Shown here: positions 24,606-33,886 of the stretch, piece after piece
Position numbering within the stretch: the first letter of the stretch is position 1
Layout of the letters: every line of letters starts with the position of its first letter
Origin: Micavibrio aeruginosavorus
GTDB taxonomy: Bacteria > Pseudomonadota > Alphaproteobacteria > Micavibrionales > Micavibrionaceae
Assembly: GCA_016432265.1 (NCBI GenBank)
Contig: CP066681.1
Coordinates: 248,001 to 312,000 of the forward strand
DNA: 64,000 nucleotides
Direction of reading: 5' to 3'
Program-made: the position numbers and the translations under genes
Notes under the pieces: model-generated
Told to the model about the DNA's origin: nothing
Seen by the model: the letters and a program-made list of their open reading frames with translations, nothing else
Databases searched by the model: none

Positions 24606-26978
24606 TTACCGGAAAGCGTTGAGTAGTTCTGCGAAGAGCTCGTCAATCGCACTGATCATTCTCGCCGATGCGGCATAGGCGGTTTGCACGACGATTAAAT
24701 GGGAAAGCTCCTCGTCAATGTTGACAGACGATTGGTCAAGAAATTCCTTCTGAATCAGATCGCGGAAAGATTGTTCATCGTTCATCCGGGCTTCCGCCAG
24801 CAGCACCTCCTCTGCGTGCTGGTTAACCATTTTCTGCGAATAGTCGATAAGTGTGGTTGAGCTGATAATTCCCGTGTTGATGTCGGCGTAAGGGCCGAGG
24901 TTGCTGTAGCGGAATGTGGAGTTCGTCGTATGCAGTATGTTGTTTATAGGATTGTTGTTGCCGAACAAGGATTCAATGACTGTGGCTCCAGCCGCCACGC
25001 CTGAGCCGCCTGTCCCGTCCGCAGTGAAGGGGCCCCCTATGATTTTTATATCCCCGCCAAACACAGGGCCGCCGTTGCTGTCGTCGTTGCCGGGGCGCAG
25101 CGTCAGGAATCCTGTTGCGGCATCTATGTCGACATACAAGCCGGGAACGCCTGTTCCTGTGGAGCTGTCATATTCAAGTTTATCGGCAAGCTCTGTTTCC
25201 GTGTCGCCGGGCTCAATTGTGACGCGAACCGGATTGTCCTTGCCGACTTGAACATCAATATAGGGGTCTGTCGTATCGAACGTGCCTTCGGTGAAACCGA
25301 GCAAGGCAAGGCCTTCCTCTCGCATGCCGTTAGCCATAGATGAGGCATCAAGAGTGATGTTGGCGCGAGATTGAATAGTCAGTTCCCCATAGGGGCTGAC
25401 GCTGGCCTGTACCGCAAAGGCCGGGTCGGTGGGCGGCGCAAGGTTGTTGATAGCGGCGGCTAGCTGGTCAGCGGCGTTCGTGATTGCGCCGCCGATCGGA
25501 TAGGCTAGGTGAATGGCGCTTAGGCTAAGTGAGTAAGTTTGCGAAGGAACACCCAGCCGCGGATCGTCGAAGGTGATTTCGAATGTATCGTTGATAGGGG
25601 GGCCGGGCGGGTTTGGGTCAAACACAGTGCCGCCCGCGTCAATAAACGCCTGCAGGTCTGAGTAAGATGATACGTCCAGCGTGCCTTGTAGCGTGTTTTG
25701 TGAATACAAACCCAGCCACTCTTGCAATGTGACGCCGCCTGTGCCGTTGGCGCGGACGTCGACGTTGCCAACAGCTTCCTGATACTCGATCTCGCCGAAA
25801 GTGAACTCGACAATTCGTCTTAGTGTTTCGTTTGATCCTGATTGCACAGGAAGGTCTGTGGCGGCAGTGCCTGTCTGGATCAACGAATTGTCGTTGATAA
25901 TGTTCTGGTTGACCTGGATTTCACGGGAAAAACCCACGTAGGCTACGGGGGCCAACGGGCCGGGAACTGCTGGAACCGGAGCGGTGTTGGCCGGAACCGA
26001 GCCCGTTGAATCGGTGAAAAGACGCAGGCCCTGCGATTCAAAACGCATTGCCATTTTATGAGCCAGTTCGTCCAGTTGCGCTTGCTGGCGCGGCAATACG
26101 TCGTCGCGCAATTCTATCAGTGAACCGACCTTGCCTCCCAGTCCGGTCTCAGTGATGTTGATTGCGTTTATATTCTCTGATGGATCGCCGCCTACATAAA
26201 TCCCGTTTGCGGAATCGGGGTAATAGCTGTCAGGCCCAAGCGGAGAGCCAATCTCAAAGAACACCGTTTCAGCGCGTTCGTCTGCCAGTTGCACGCCTTG
26301 GCGGGTTTGCACGACCAGAACACCGTCGCCTCGCGTGAAGAATGAAATATCCATTAGCTCGGATAATTTCTTAATACTTTGATCGCGTAAATCTTCGGTG
26401 GCCGCCGTCGTTTTATTAAAGGTCTTGTCAAGTTTTATCTCTTTGTTGGTCGCGGCTATGGTTTGCAACAAAGTGTTGATTTCTTCAACGGCCAGAACGA
26501 TGTCTTCCTGCGTGTCGTTTCTCATTTCATCGAGCAGCGCCGAAAAATCGTTGAATTTTGTTGCCACCGTTTGGGCTTGCTGGATAACCGCGCGCTGCTT
26601 GAACGTATCTTCCGGGCTGTCGGCCAGGGCTGCAAAACTGTCGCGCAGTTTGGATATCTGTGCCGACACTGAAAGTTCTTTTTCAGGGGCACCGTGGAAT
26701 TGCTGGATTCGGCTTAAGTAGTCGAGCTTTACGTCGTAGAAAGTTGTCGAGCTGATCTGAGTCCAGTAATCGCGCTCAAGGTTAAGGTCGACATTCCGGA
26801 TAATTGGATCCCCTTTGACTCCAATCGTGGTTCCTTGCATTGTAACGGTCGATTGCGGCAGAATTTTCCGCGTATAGCCTTCCGTCCCTACATTGGCCAC
26901 GTTATTGGAAATAACGCTCAACTGTTGCTGGGCGACTCTTAATCCGGAAAGCGCAGAGTTTAAGCCACTGAAAGACAT
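24606..26978 (-). CDS. flgK: Flagellar hook-associated protein 1 (FlgK), unusually long
   Basis: 790 residues. The N terminus GLNSALSGLRVAQQQLSVIS followed by NNVANVGTEGYTRK is the hallmark of flagellar axial proteins; the C terminus (FLDQSSVNIDEELSHLIVVQ, then TAYAASARMISAID) is the matching D0 helix. The E. coli protein has about 550 residues, so the middle carries some 240 extra, mostly beta-rich segments (about 400-650) that would form extra surface domains at the hook-filament junction. The gene lies 152 bases downstream of the five-gene paralogue operon on the same strand. Confidence 0.92.
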   Translation of the reverse strand: MSFSGLNSALSGLRVAQQQLSVISNNVANVGTEGYTRKILPQSTVTMQGTTIGVKGDPIIRNVDLNLERDYWTQISSTTFYDVKLDYLSRIQQFHGAPEKELSVSAQISKLRDSFAALADSPEDTFKQRAVIQQAQTVATKFNDFSALLDEMRNDTQEDIVLAVEEINTLLQTIAATNKEIKLDKTFNKTTAATEDLRDQSIKKLSELMDISFFTRGDGVLVVQTRQGVQLADERAETVFFEIGSPLGPDSYYPDSANGIYVGGDPSENINAINITETGLGGKVGSLIELRDDVLPRQQAQLDELAHKMAMRFESQGLRLFTDSTGSVPANTAPVPAVPGPLAPVAYVGFSREIQVNQNIINDNSLIQTGTAATDLPVQSGSNETLRRIVEFTFGEIEYQEAVGNVDVRANGTGGVTLQEWLGLYSQNTLQGTLDVSSYSDLQAFIDAGGTVFDPNPPGPPINDTFEITFDDPRLGVPSQTYSLSLSAIHLAYPIGGAITNAADQLAAAINNLAPPTDPAFAVQASVSPYGELTIQSRANITLDASSMANGMREEGLALLGFTEGTFDTTDPYIDVQVGKDNPVRVTIEPGDTETELADKLEYDSSTGTGVPGLYVDIDAATGFLTLRPGNDDSNGGPVFGGDIKIIGGPFTADGTGGSGVAAGATVIESLFGNNNPINNILHTTNSTFRYSNLGPYADINTGIISSTTLIDYSQKMVNQHAEEVLLAEARMNDEQSFRDLIQKEFLDQSSVNIDEELSHLIVVQTAYAASARMISAIDELFAELLNAFR

Positions 26979-27130
26979 GTGTTTTTTGCCCTAAGCCCTA
27001 TCAAAGCTATGATTGACCCGTTGCCGACGCCAGCCGGCTACAGATCCAAAAATGCAAAAAAGATGCCATCCTGACCTTTCTTAAAAAACGCGGGGCCGGG
27101 GGAGCATGGCGGCTCTGTAAGAGGGGAGAG

Positions 27131-28372
27131 TCAGTTGCCGGTTGTGGTATTGGAGCGACCTGTGGTGTCGCTTTCCAGAACTTCCTGCGTGTCGCGCAGA
27201 CGCAACTCCAATATGCCGGATAATAACATCTCACGGCGGAGGCTTGCTTCAAAGCGGTCGCGGTCATGCATGATTTGAAGGGCGAGCAAGGCCGCGCTGG
27301 TACGTTTCAGGTTCTCCGGCGTTGTATAAAGGTTCGTGTAAAAGTTCTGGTTATGATACATCCGGCGTGTCAGAACTTCCATTTGCGCAAAGTAGCTCGG
27401 ATTCACGCCGAGAAACTGGTTTATATCTGCCGCCGCCACGCCCAGCTCTTCTATCATGCGCCGCATAAAGGGGCCCACCGTCCCGGTTCCCGCTGCTTTC
27501 ATGCCGACTATCTCTGCAAAGCTGTTACGGGCAATGCCTCGTAAGGCATGGACAGTCCTCATTTCTGTGACGTTCAGGATGTTCTTTTCGCGGTTGAGCA
27601 AATCTTCGTCTTTATATACAAAAAGCTCGTGTGCATAAAGGTTGCGGGAAAGCGCAAGTATGTCCTGTTCGTCGTTCGTCAACGCCGTATCGGTAAAGTT
27701 GACATCCAGTGTCATCCGTGTATCCAGCATCCGGGTAAAATCTATATCATTATTAATCCGCGTTGAGCCGGCAGCTGTCCGGCAGATGCTGGATTGCGGG
27801 AAAGATGCGTTCCACATCTCCCCGTTGTTGTCTTCCGGGTTACAGTACATGGTGCGGAAATGTTCGTAGCGGTTGCGCTTATCAAAGCCGCGGCCGGTCT
27901 CACTCAGGCCTCTCCCGCGCAACGTTTCTCGCTGAACCATAATTTGCGTCAGGATTTGCTTGTTGGCTTTCGCAAGCTCTTCCGTAGCCGCCAGGCTTTT
28001 CACGTTGGTACCGTAACGGCACATTTGCTCTGAGGAGGCATAATTTTTGTGAGCTTCGGCTCTCAATTGACCGAGTAGCCTCTGGCTTTCCAACTGGTGC
28101 TTGGCGTCGAGCATGGCGCCGACGCCAAAGATTTGGTGAATCATCGTAGCCGAGAACTGATCAGCCATTTCAGGCAATGTGATCAGCCAGTAATCGTTCA
28201 ATTGGTCTTCCAGATCCTGCTGCTGCGTTCCCTGGTCCAGGGCGCCATCGGTGCCGTTGTGGTCGGCCTGGGCCGATGGGGATGCGAACGCCGACAGAAC
28301 AAACAACGCGGCCAGCAGTCCATGATGCAGGCGTTTGAGGGGGAGCATTGCTGAATGACTTTCGGTCTTCAT
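27131..28372 (-). CDS. Tandem paralogue 5 of an unrecognised secreted protein family
   Basis: 413 residues, last gene of the five-gene array. Signal peptide (hydrophobic LLAALFVLSAF, cleavage near SAQA-D). It shows the family core: GVGAMLDAKHQLE; MCRYGTNVKSLA; a cysteine in MYCNPE and one about 20 residues later; DIDF and LDVNFTDTALTNDE; NSFAEIVGMKAAG; GVNPSYFAQMEVLTRR followed by FYTNLYTTPEN; and a C-terminal helix bundle. It differs from the other four by lacking the N-terminal cysteine cluster. It is predicted periplasmic or secreted and mainly helical. No known family was recognised. Five bases separate it from the gene upstream. Confidence 0.8.
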   Translation of the reverse strand: MKTESHSAMLPLKRLHHGLLAALFVLSAFASPSAQADHNGTDGALDQGTQQQDLEDQLNDYWLITLPEMADQFSATMIHQIFGVGAMLDAKHQLESQRLLGQLRAEAHKNYASSEQMCRYGTNVKSLAATEELAKANKQILTQIMVQRETLRGRGLSETGRGFDKRNRYEHFRTMYCNPEDNNGEMWNASFPQSSICRTAAGSTRINNDIDFTRMLDTRMTLDVNFTDTALTNDEQDILALSRNLYAHELFVYKDEDLLNREKNILNVTEMRTVHALRGIARNSFAEIVGMKAAGTGTVGPFMRRMIEELGVAAADINQFLGVNPSYFAQMEVLTRRMYHNQNFYTNLYTTPENLKRTSAALLALQIMHDRDRFEASLRREMLLSGILELRLRDTQEVLESDTTGRSNTTTGN

Positions 28373-28377
28373 AAAGA

Positions 28378-29829
28378 CTAATCGCTCCCTTTCCTTGAAT
28401 ATGTATCTTCGATCGTCTGCTGAACCTTCAAGGCCTTCAGTTCCAGCAGTTGCGATGTAATGGCTTCGGCTCTCAGTTGGCTGTCGTATATTTCCCGGTC
28501 AAGCATGGAGGCGATGGCGCTCATCGCTACGCTCTTACGTTTTGTGTTCTCAGGCTTATCGTAAAGCTCGCGGTAGAAATCAGGATTCTGATACATCTTC
28601 TTCGCCAAAATTTCCATTTGCGCGTAATAGCTGGGGTTTGTACCGACGAAATCCAGAGCTTGCGCGTTCGTTAACCCCAGTTCCTCAAGCAGCAGAACCA
28701 TGTATTGCATGGTGTCCGTGCCGCTGCCGTCCGTACCGCGAGCCTTCAAGCCAACGAGGGCGTTGAATGACGCTTGCGCAATACCGCGCCTTGCCGCGGC
28801 AGAGCGCAGGTTGAGGAATTGGTTCTGCAGGCTGATTTCGCTGGCGCTGTTTATTGCCGGAATCTTGGGTACGACAGCCCCGTAGAGGTTGGTCGCCATG
28901 TTGAATACGTATGTGCTGTCCTTATTCTGCGGATCTACCGGATTGATAAAGTCGACGTTCAGCGTGCGCGGCGTCATGATTGTGCGGTTAAAGTCGATAT
29001 CCATGTTCACTGTGCCGTCTGTTCGCGGGCCTGTGCCGCATATATTGGCAAAACCGCTGTTTGTTTCATCATGAATGCGGTTGTTGTCAAAGCGGTCGCA
29101 GACATGCTCGATGAAGAATCTCACACGGCCTTTCTGGTCGCTTTGGTTGCCGCCGGCCGCCAGGCCGCCGTCTGTGCTCATCATCCTGTCGATCAGGCGT
29201 TGATTCAGCGCCTGCGTCGTATGATCGGCGCGTCTTTCGCTGGCGGCAAGGCTTCTCACGTTCGTGCCGAAAACGCACATGCCAAGGCTGGGTTGGTAGC
29301 GTTTATGAGTGTCCGCCATACGTGATTGTAACAGCGCCTGAATTTCCAACTGGTGCTTGGCGTCGATAAAGGCGCCGATGGCGAACGTATGCCACATCGT
29401 GTTTTCGGTCAGTTGGACAGACATCGCCATCCACCAGGGCAGGAAATTATCGAACCATAAATTCCAGACAAATTCCTGATGTTGGCCCAGTCGCTCAGTG
29501 CCTTGTTGCTCGCCCTTGATGTCGATGGCCGTGTTCGTATTCGCAGCCGACAAGGCAATATTTGCCGGTACGATCCAGAAGGGCAGCGGCAATACTGTGC
29601 CGAATTCTGTACGTGTATCGTTGTGTAAGGTTGCGTTTTCATTCATGTTTTGAATGAATTCAGCAAGCGAAGAGCAAGTTGTACATGTAAAATTGCAGGG
29701 GCAGGTGGCGGCTTGGCTCCTGCGAGAAGGGGCTAAAGTTAGCATAAGCGCAACTGCAGCCATCAAAGCTATCAGCAAAATTGTCCTGTGTAGAAGTTTT
29801 CCGTTTCCCCTTTTTTTCATTTCGATCAT
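28378..29829 (-). CDS. Tandem paralogue 4 of the unrecognised secreted protein family
   Basis: 483 residues, the longest copy. A signal peptide or anchor (TILLIALMAAVALMLTLAP) is followed by a cysteine cluster (CPCNFTCTTC) and an extra 50-residue stretch not seen in the other copies. Then the family core: WFDNFLPWWMAMS, AIGAFIDAKHQLE, GMCVFGTNVRSLAASERR, HVCDRF, a third conserved cysteine in NICGTG, DIDFNRT, ASFNALVGLKARG, and GTNPSYYAQMEILAKKMYQN. It overlaps the upstream copy by 4 bases, so it is translated from the same message. Its function is unknown; the invariant three cysteines suggest one disulfide plus a free or intermolecular thiol. Confidence 0.8.
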   Translation of the reverse strand: MIEMKKRGNGKLLHRTILLIALMAAVALMLTLAPSRRSQAATCPCNFTCTTCSSLAEFIQNMNENATLHNDTRTEFGTVLPLPFWIVPANIALSAANTNTAIDIKGEQQGTERLGQHQEFVWNLWFDNFLPWWMAMSVQLTENTMWHTFAIGAFIDAKHQLEIQALLQSRMADTHKRYQPSLGMCVFGTNVRSLAASERRADHTTQALNQRLIDRMMSTDGGLAAGGNQSDQKGRVRFFIEHVCDRFDNNRIHDETNSGFANICGTGPRTDGTVNMDIDFNRTIMTPRTLNVDFINPVDPQNKDSTYVFNMATNLYGAVVPKIPAINSASEISLQNQFLNLRSAAARRGIAQASFNALVGLKARGTDGSGTDTMQYMVLLLEELGLTNAQALDFVGTNPSYYAQMEILAKKMYQNPDFYRELYDKPENTKRKSVAMSAIASMLDREIYDSQLRAEAITSQLLELKALKVQQTIEDTYSRKGSD

Positions 29830-31205
29830 GGTAGCGGCAACTCCTGATCGGTCATAAGGTTCATGTCGTTCGATATGTCGCTTTGGTAGCGCGCGAGCTC
29901 AGTTTCCAGCCACAGGCTGAGAAGCGCTTCGGTGCGCAGTTCGCTTTTAAAGGTATCCCGGTCAAGCATAAGGTTAATCGCCTGCATGGCTACATTTTTG
30001 CGCAGCACGTTCGCAGGCGCATCGTACAGATTGGTATAGAATTCAGGGTCTTGGTAAATTTTCTGCGATATAGCCTCAAGCAAAGCATAGTAACTGGGGT
30101 TATTTCCCAACATCTGCCGGGCTTCTGCGGTCGTTCCTACGCCGAGTTGGTTAAAAATGGCGTGTATATAGTTGCCCACGTTGGCTGAGGCGCCGCTGCC
30201 CGCGGATCTCATCCCTACGATCGCATTGAAGGAGTTTTGCGCCAGATTGCGCTTCGCTGTTATGGCGCGCTTGTCCAGAAAGTCGGTTGCGATCCCGGTT
30301 TCCCATGACTTTTCATTGTCCAGTTCAATGTTGGCCGGGGTGCGGGTGCGCTGGAAAACCGTGCCGCCATAAAGATTGGTCGCAAGCGCCATAATGTTTT
30401 CGTCGTCGCTGTCAACAGCGCCGTTGACCAGGTTCATATTAATCGTACGTTTCAGCCCCACTGTTCCCGCATAATCGATATCTTTGTTGATGTTAGGGCC
30501 GCTGGCCGCGGCCAGGCATATCTGGTTGGTGTTGCCGGTGTTGCTGTGGCGGTCGCAGAAGCGCCGGCGCAGTTGCTCAATTCGCCCTTCAACATCAGAG
30601 GTCATGCTTTCATGACCGGGAGAGTTTTTCAGGCTGAGTTGGCGGTCGATCATGCGTTTGTTCAGGATGACGGCCGCCGTCTCCCCGCTTCTGTCCGATG
30701 CGGCCAGACTGATGGCGGCCGTGCCAATCGTGCACATGCCCATATCCGGATGATAATCACGCTGCGCCTGTGCTGTCTTTTCCTGAATCAATCGCTGCGT
30801 TTCCAGTTGTTCCTTGGCGTCAAGGATGGCGCCGAAGCTGAAGACCTGCATCTCGCCGATCCCGGTCAGTTGTTCGGCCATTTCCATCATGCCCAAGAGG
30901 ACATATTCCTCGAAATAGCCCCAATAAACATTATCCGAGCTGTCGGACATGAACCATTTTTGCTGGTAGACGAATTGTTGTGTAATAAAATCGCGCAAAA
31001 TGTCATGAAGGTTCATTTCAAGCGCCTGACTTGAGGCATTGGCCGGAATGGAGCATGCGGCAGCGTTTGATCCGGCGCATGTACATGCAGCATGGGTCTT
31101 TTTACTGTCGATTCCAACAGCGAATAAGGAGAATAAGAAGAATAATACGACTATTGACGGGTGTCGTCTGCGCTTAGGAGGTTTCTTTCTTAAGAAGGGT
31201 TCCAT
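29826..31205 (-). CDS. Tandem paralogue 3 of the unrecognised secreted protein family
   Basis: 459 residues. Basic N terminus (RKKPPKRRRH), hydrophobic signal segment (SIVVLFFLFSLFAVG), then cysteines in ACTCAG and AACS. Family core: MMEMAEQLT, FSFGAILDAKEQLE, GMCTIGTAAISLAASDRS, RRRFCDRHS, QICLAA, DIDYAGTVG, NSFNAIVGMRSAG, GNNPSYYALLEAISQKIYQD, LYDAPANVLRKNVAM. It deviates in the otherwise conserved AQMEIL, which is ALLEAI. Its start codon directly follows the stop of the copy upstream. No membrane segment is seen beyond the signal. Confidence 0.8.
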   Translation of the reverse strand: MEPFLRKKPPKRRRHPSIVVLFFLFSLFAVGIDSKKTHAACTCAGSNAAACSIPANASSQALEMNLHDILRDFITQQFVYQQKWFMSDSSDNVYWGYFEEYVLLGMMEMAEQLTGIGEMQVFSFGAILDAKEQLETQRLIQEKTAQAQRDYHPDMGMCTIGTAAISLAASDRSGETAAVILNKRMIDRQLSLKNSPGHESMTSDVEGRIEQLRRRFCDRHSNTGNTNQICLAAASGPNINKDIDYAGTVGLKRTINMNLVNGAVDSDDENIMALATNLYGGTVFQRTRTPANIELDNEKSWETGIATDFLDKRAITAKRNLAQNSFNAIVGMRSAGSGASANVGNYIHAIFNQLGVGTTAEARQMLGNNPSYYALLEAISQKIYQDPEFYTNLYDAPANVLRKNVAMQAINLMLDRDTFKSELRTEALLSLWLETELARYQSDISNDMNLMTDQELPLP

Positions 31206-32522
31206 TTATTGTTCACCCCCCGTGATGGGGTTTTCGATGATGCCCTGATAAGTGGCGACCTCAAGTTCCAGGAGAACGGACAACAAGGCTTCGGTGCGCA
31301 GGTAACTCTGCCAGATATCGAAATCCTGCATCAGGGAAATCGCCTGCAAGGCCACCTTCTTGCGATCTATATTGGCCGGCTTATCGTAAAGGTCGGCGTA
31401 AAATCCGGGCTGCTGGAACGCCTTTTTGGTTAGAACCTCCATTTGCGCGAAATAGCTGGGTTGTGTGCCCAGAAAGCGGTCAACTTCGCTTACGCTCATC
31501 CCTAATTGTTCCAGAATAACGCGCAAATATTGCTTGGTGTCGACAGAACTGCCAATCGTAGCGCTCCCGGAGTCGGGCGATCCCAGTGCTTTCATGCCGA
31601 CAATCGTGTTGAATGAATGCTCGGCGACGGCGCGTTTGGCGAACAGGCTCCGCTGGTCGAGCAAAGGCTCCAGTTTGTGACTGTCTTTGGAATGGGTTGC
31701 GTTGTTAAACCCTTTTTCGTCGAATCGGCGCGGAATCTCATGCGCGTACAAATTGCTGGCCAGTGCCAGAACATCTTCCTCGTCATTGGTCAGTGTTGTG
31801 TCGGTAAAATCTATATCGAGGGTTTTGTGCGCGTCGACCGTGCGGGTATAATCAATGTCCTTGTTCAGGGTCGGCCCGCGTGCGCCATTGGCTGATCCGC
31901 AAACCCTCTGGAAGAGGTTGTTGTGATCGTGGGTATCGCAGTAGCGGCGGCGGAATTGCTCCATGCGGCTATTGCGGTCTCTTTCCGACCCTTCGGCGGC
32001 GGCCGAGTGAATATTGCCTATTTGCCTGTCCTGCGAACGCTGGCTCATGACGAAAGCCGTCGTTTCAGCGCGGCGCTCGGCGGCGGCCAGAGAGCGGACA
32101 GTCGTGCCGATCATGCAGATGCCGACACTGGGTTGGTAATCGCGATGCGCTTCGGCCACTTTGCGCTGCATGAGGCGCTGCACTTCCAGTTCTTGTTTGG
32201 CGTCAAGCAAGGTGCCGATCGCAAAGACCTGGTAGACCATGGTCGTGGTCATTTGTTCGGCCATGTCCATCAGGGGTTCGAGCCAGGGCGGGGTGAATGT
32301 ATTTTCAAGCCAGTCCTCCCACGAGTCGAATTCGGCCTTGAAGTGCTCGCGCGTTTCATCATGCTCGTCATTCATGACATCGCGCGTATCGGAGTTCTCA
32401 CTATTGACGCTGGCACAGTCATCGCAGACGGCGAACGCCTGGTTATTCACCCATGCTATGCCAGCCATCAAGACGGTGGTGAATAGGAGAGGCCGCAACC
32501 GTGATGTTAAATCGAAAATCAT
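31206..32522 (-). CDS. Tandem paralogue 2 of the unrecognised secreted protein family
   Basis: 438 residues. Signal peptide (LLFTTVLMAGIAWVNNQAFA) with a mature start carrying CDDC. Family core: DMAEQMTTTM, AIGTLLDAKQELE, GICMIGTTVRSLAAAERR, RRRYCDTHD, RVCGSANG, DIDYTRTVDAHKTLDIDFTD, EDVLALASNLYAHEI, NTIVGMKALG, GTQPSYFAQMEVLTKKAFQQ. It overlaps the first copy by 4 bases. With the other copies it defines the consensus: a helical protein with about 100-residue N-terminal, central cysteine-bearing and C-terminal helical sections. Confidence 0.8.
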   Translation of the reverse strand: MIFDLTSRLRPLLFTTVLMAGIAWVNNQAFAVCDDCASVNSENSDTRDVMNDEHDETREHFKAEFDSWEDWLENTFTPPWLEPLMDMAEQMTTTMVYQVFAIGTLLDAKQELEVQRLMQRKVAEAHRDYQPSVGICMIGTTVRSLAAAERRAETTAFVMSQRSQDRQIGNIHSAAAEGSERDRNSRMEQFRRRYCDTHDHNNLFQRVCGSANGARGPTLNKDIDYTRTVDAHKTLDIDFTDTTLTNDEEDVLALASNLYAHEIPRRFDEKGFNNATHSKDSHKLEPLLDQRSLFAKRAVAEHSFNTIVGMKALGSPDSGSATIGSSVDTKQYLRVILEQLGMSVSEVDRFLGTQPSYFAQMEVLTKKAFQQPGFYADLYDKPANIDRKKVALQAISLMQDFDIWQSYLRTEALLSVLLELEVATYQGIIENPITGGEQ

Positions 32523-33886
32523 TCCTTCACGGCCCCGGATACATTGATGTGATCCTTCTGGATATCGTCGACGAACATTTCCACCAGCACCGACAAATTC
32601 TGTTCCGCGCGGAGAACGCTGTTGAATTTATCCATATCCTGCACCATGCGCAGCGCCCGTATCGTGGCGCTCTTGCGTTCAACGTTGGCCGGGCTGGTAT
32701 ACAAATCGGTATAAAATTGCGGCTGCTGGTATATTTTTTTGGTCAGCAATTCCATCTGCGCGTAATAACTGGGGCGGGGGCCGACCATTTGCGTCGCTTC
32801 AGTCGTTGGAACTCCCAGTGTTTCAAAGACGTTTCTGAGATACTGGGCGTTGCCTGCCGCCGCCGCCGACCCGGCTGTTTTCATTCCGACGATGCTGGCA
32901 AAAGAATAACCGGCAACGCTGTGCTTGGCCGCTATAGAGCGCATGTTAAGCAGGTATGTGCGGCCCTTGACCGAGTTCAGCAGGTGGTTCGGGAAAGGGG
33001 AGGGCAGGTTATGGGCGTACAGATTGTTGGCCAAGGCCAGAAAATCTTCTTCTTCCGGGGTTCGCGTTGCATCTGTAAGGTCGACATTGATCGTGAGGGG
33101 GTCAACCACCATGCGGCCATAATCGATATCCGCATTGCGGCCGGGGGCGCCGGTCGCCGGGTTGCAAACGAAGGAGGCCATCTGGCGGCTGCCATCGCGC
33201 TCATCGCAGAAACGGCGCCGAACCTGCGCGAAGCGCGCAGTACGGTCAATCGAGGGGCCGGAAAGGCCCGAGCTGTTGCGCGCGTTGGTCAGGCGGTCGA
33301 TCTGGTTTTCAACCAGCGCATAGGCGGCCAGCTCGCCGCGGCGGCTGTTCTCACCCAGGCTGCGGGCGACGGTGCCGAACGTGCACATTCCTAAATCGGG
33401 CTGGTAATTCCTGTGGGCGTCGACCATTTTTGTCTGAAGCAACGCCTGCGTTTCCAGTTGATGCTTGGCGTCAAAGAAGGCGCCTACCGAAAACATCTGC
33501 AGCATGGCGGCGCTGGAAAGCTCATTGGTCCATTGCATCAGGGCGTTGCCGATATTGTAGTTCCACATCCATGTGCCCCAGAATATGGTGCGGTGCAGGC
33601 TGAACTGGAGGGCGATCCAGGCTGTGGTTAGGGCGTGCTGCGCAATCATATTGGCTTGAAGAATGCCATGATGGCTCCATTCACAATTGCAAGCGTCAGG
33701 ACAAATAAGCGCATGCGCCGGTCGCGGGTTCATGACCCCCAGGCCGATAACGAAGGCCAGCATCAGTATCAGCAGGCGGGTTGTTTTTCCCGGCTTGAGA
33801 AGCCTTCCCCGCATAGGGCGAATTTCCATCGCAGAAACCTGCGATGGGCCACAGGCCCGGCGAATAAGCCTGGCGTGGTGTGTCAT
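32519..33886 (-). CDS. Tandem paralogue 1, first gene of the five-gene array
   Basis: 455 residues if begun at 33886; in-frame ATGs at 33829 and 33814 would give a more usual signal peptide and cannot be excluded. The hydrophobic segment LLILMLAFVIGLGVM is followed by cysteines (CPDACNC). Family core: MLQMFSVGAFFDAKHQLE, GMCTFGTVARSLG, RRRFCDERD, FVCNPATG, DIDYGRMVVDPLTINVDLTD, EDFLALANNLYAHNL, ASIVGMKTAG, GPRPSYYAQMELLTKKIYQQ. It is transcribed away from icmL across a 324-base AT-rich gap that must hold both promoters. It is likely exported; whether it is a structural part or a substrate is unknown. Confidence 0.8.
   Translation of the reverse strand: MTHHARLIRRACGPSQVSAMEIRPMRGRLLKPGKTTRLLILMLAFVIGLGVMNPRPAHALICPDACNCEWSHHGILQANMIAQHALTTAWIALQFSLHRTIFWGTWMWNYNIGNALMQWTNELSSAAMLQMFSVGAFFDAKHQLETQALLQTKMVDAHRNYQPDLGMCTFGTVARSLGENSRRGELAAYALVENQIDRLTNARNSSGLSGPSIDRTARFAQVRRRFCDERDGSRQMASFVCNPATGAPGRNADIDYGRMVVDPLTINVDLTDATRTPEEEDFLALANNLYAHNLPSPFPNHLLNSVKGRTYLLNMRSIAAKHSVAGYSFASIVGMKTAGSAAAAGNAQYLRNVFETLGVPTTEATQMVGPRPSYYAQMELLTKKIYQQPQFYTDLYTSPANVERKSATIRALRMVQDMDKFNSVLRAEQNLSVLVEMFVDDIQKDHINVSGAVKE

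Noticed and set aside
32501-33394. Open frame of 297 codons on the plus strand
   Set aside because: It lies fully antisense to the first paralogue, has Arg/Ala/His-rich composition and no family motif. Similar plus-strand frames at 31923-32486 and 28774-29325 are antisense shadows of the same kind.
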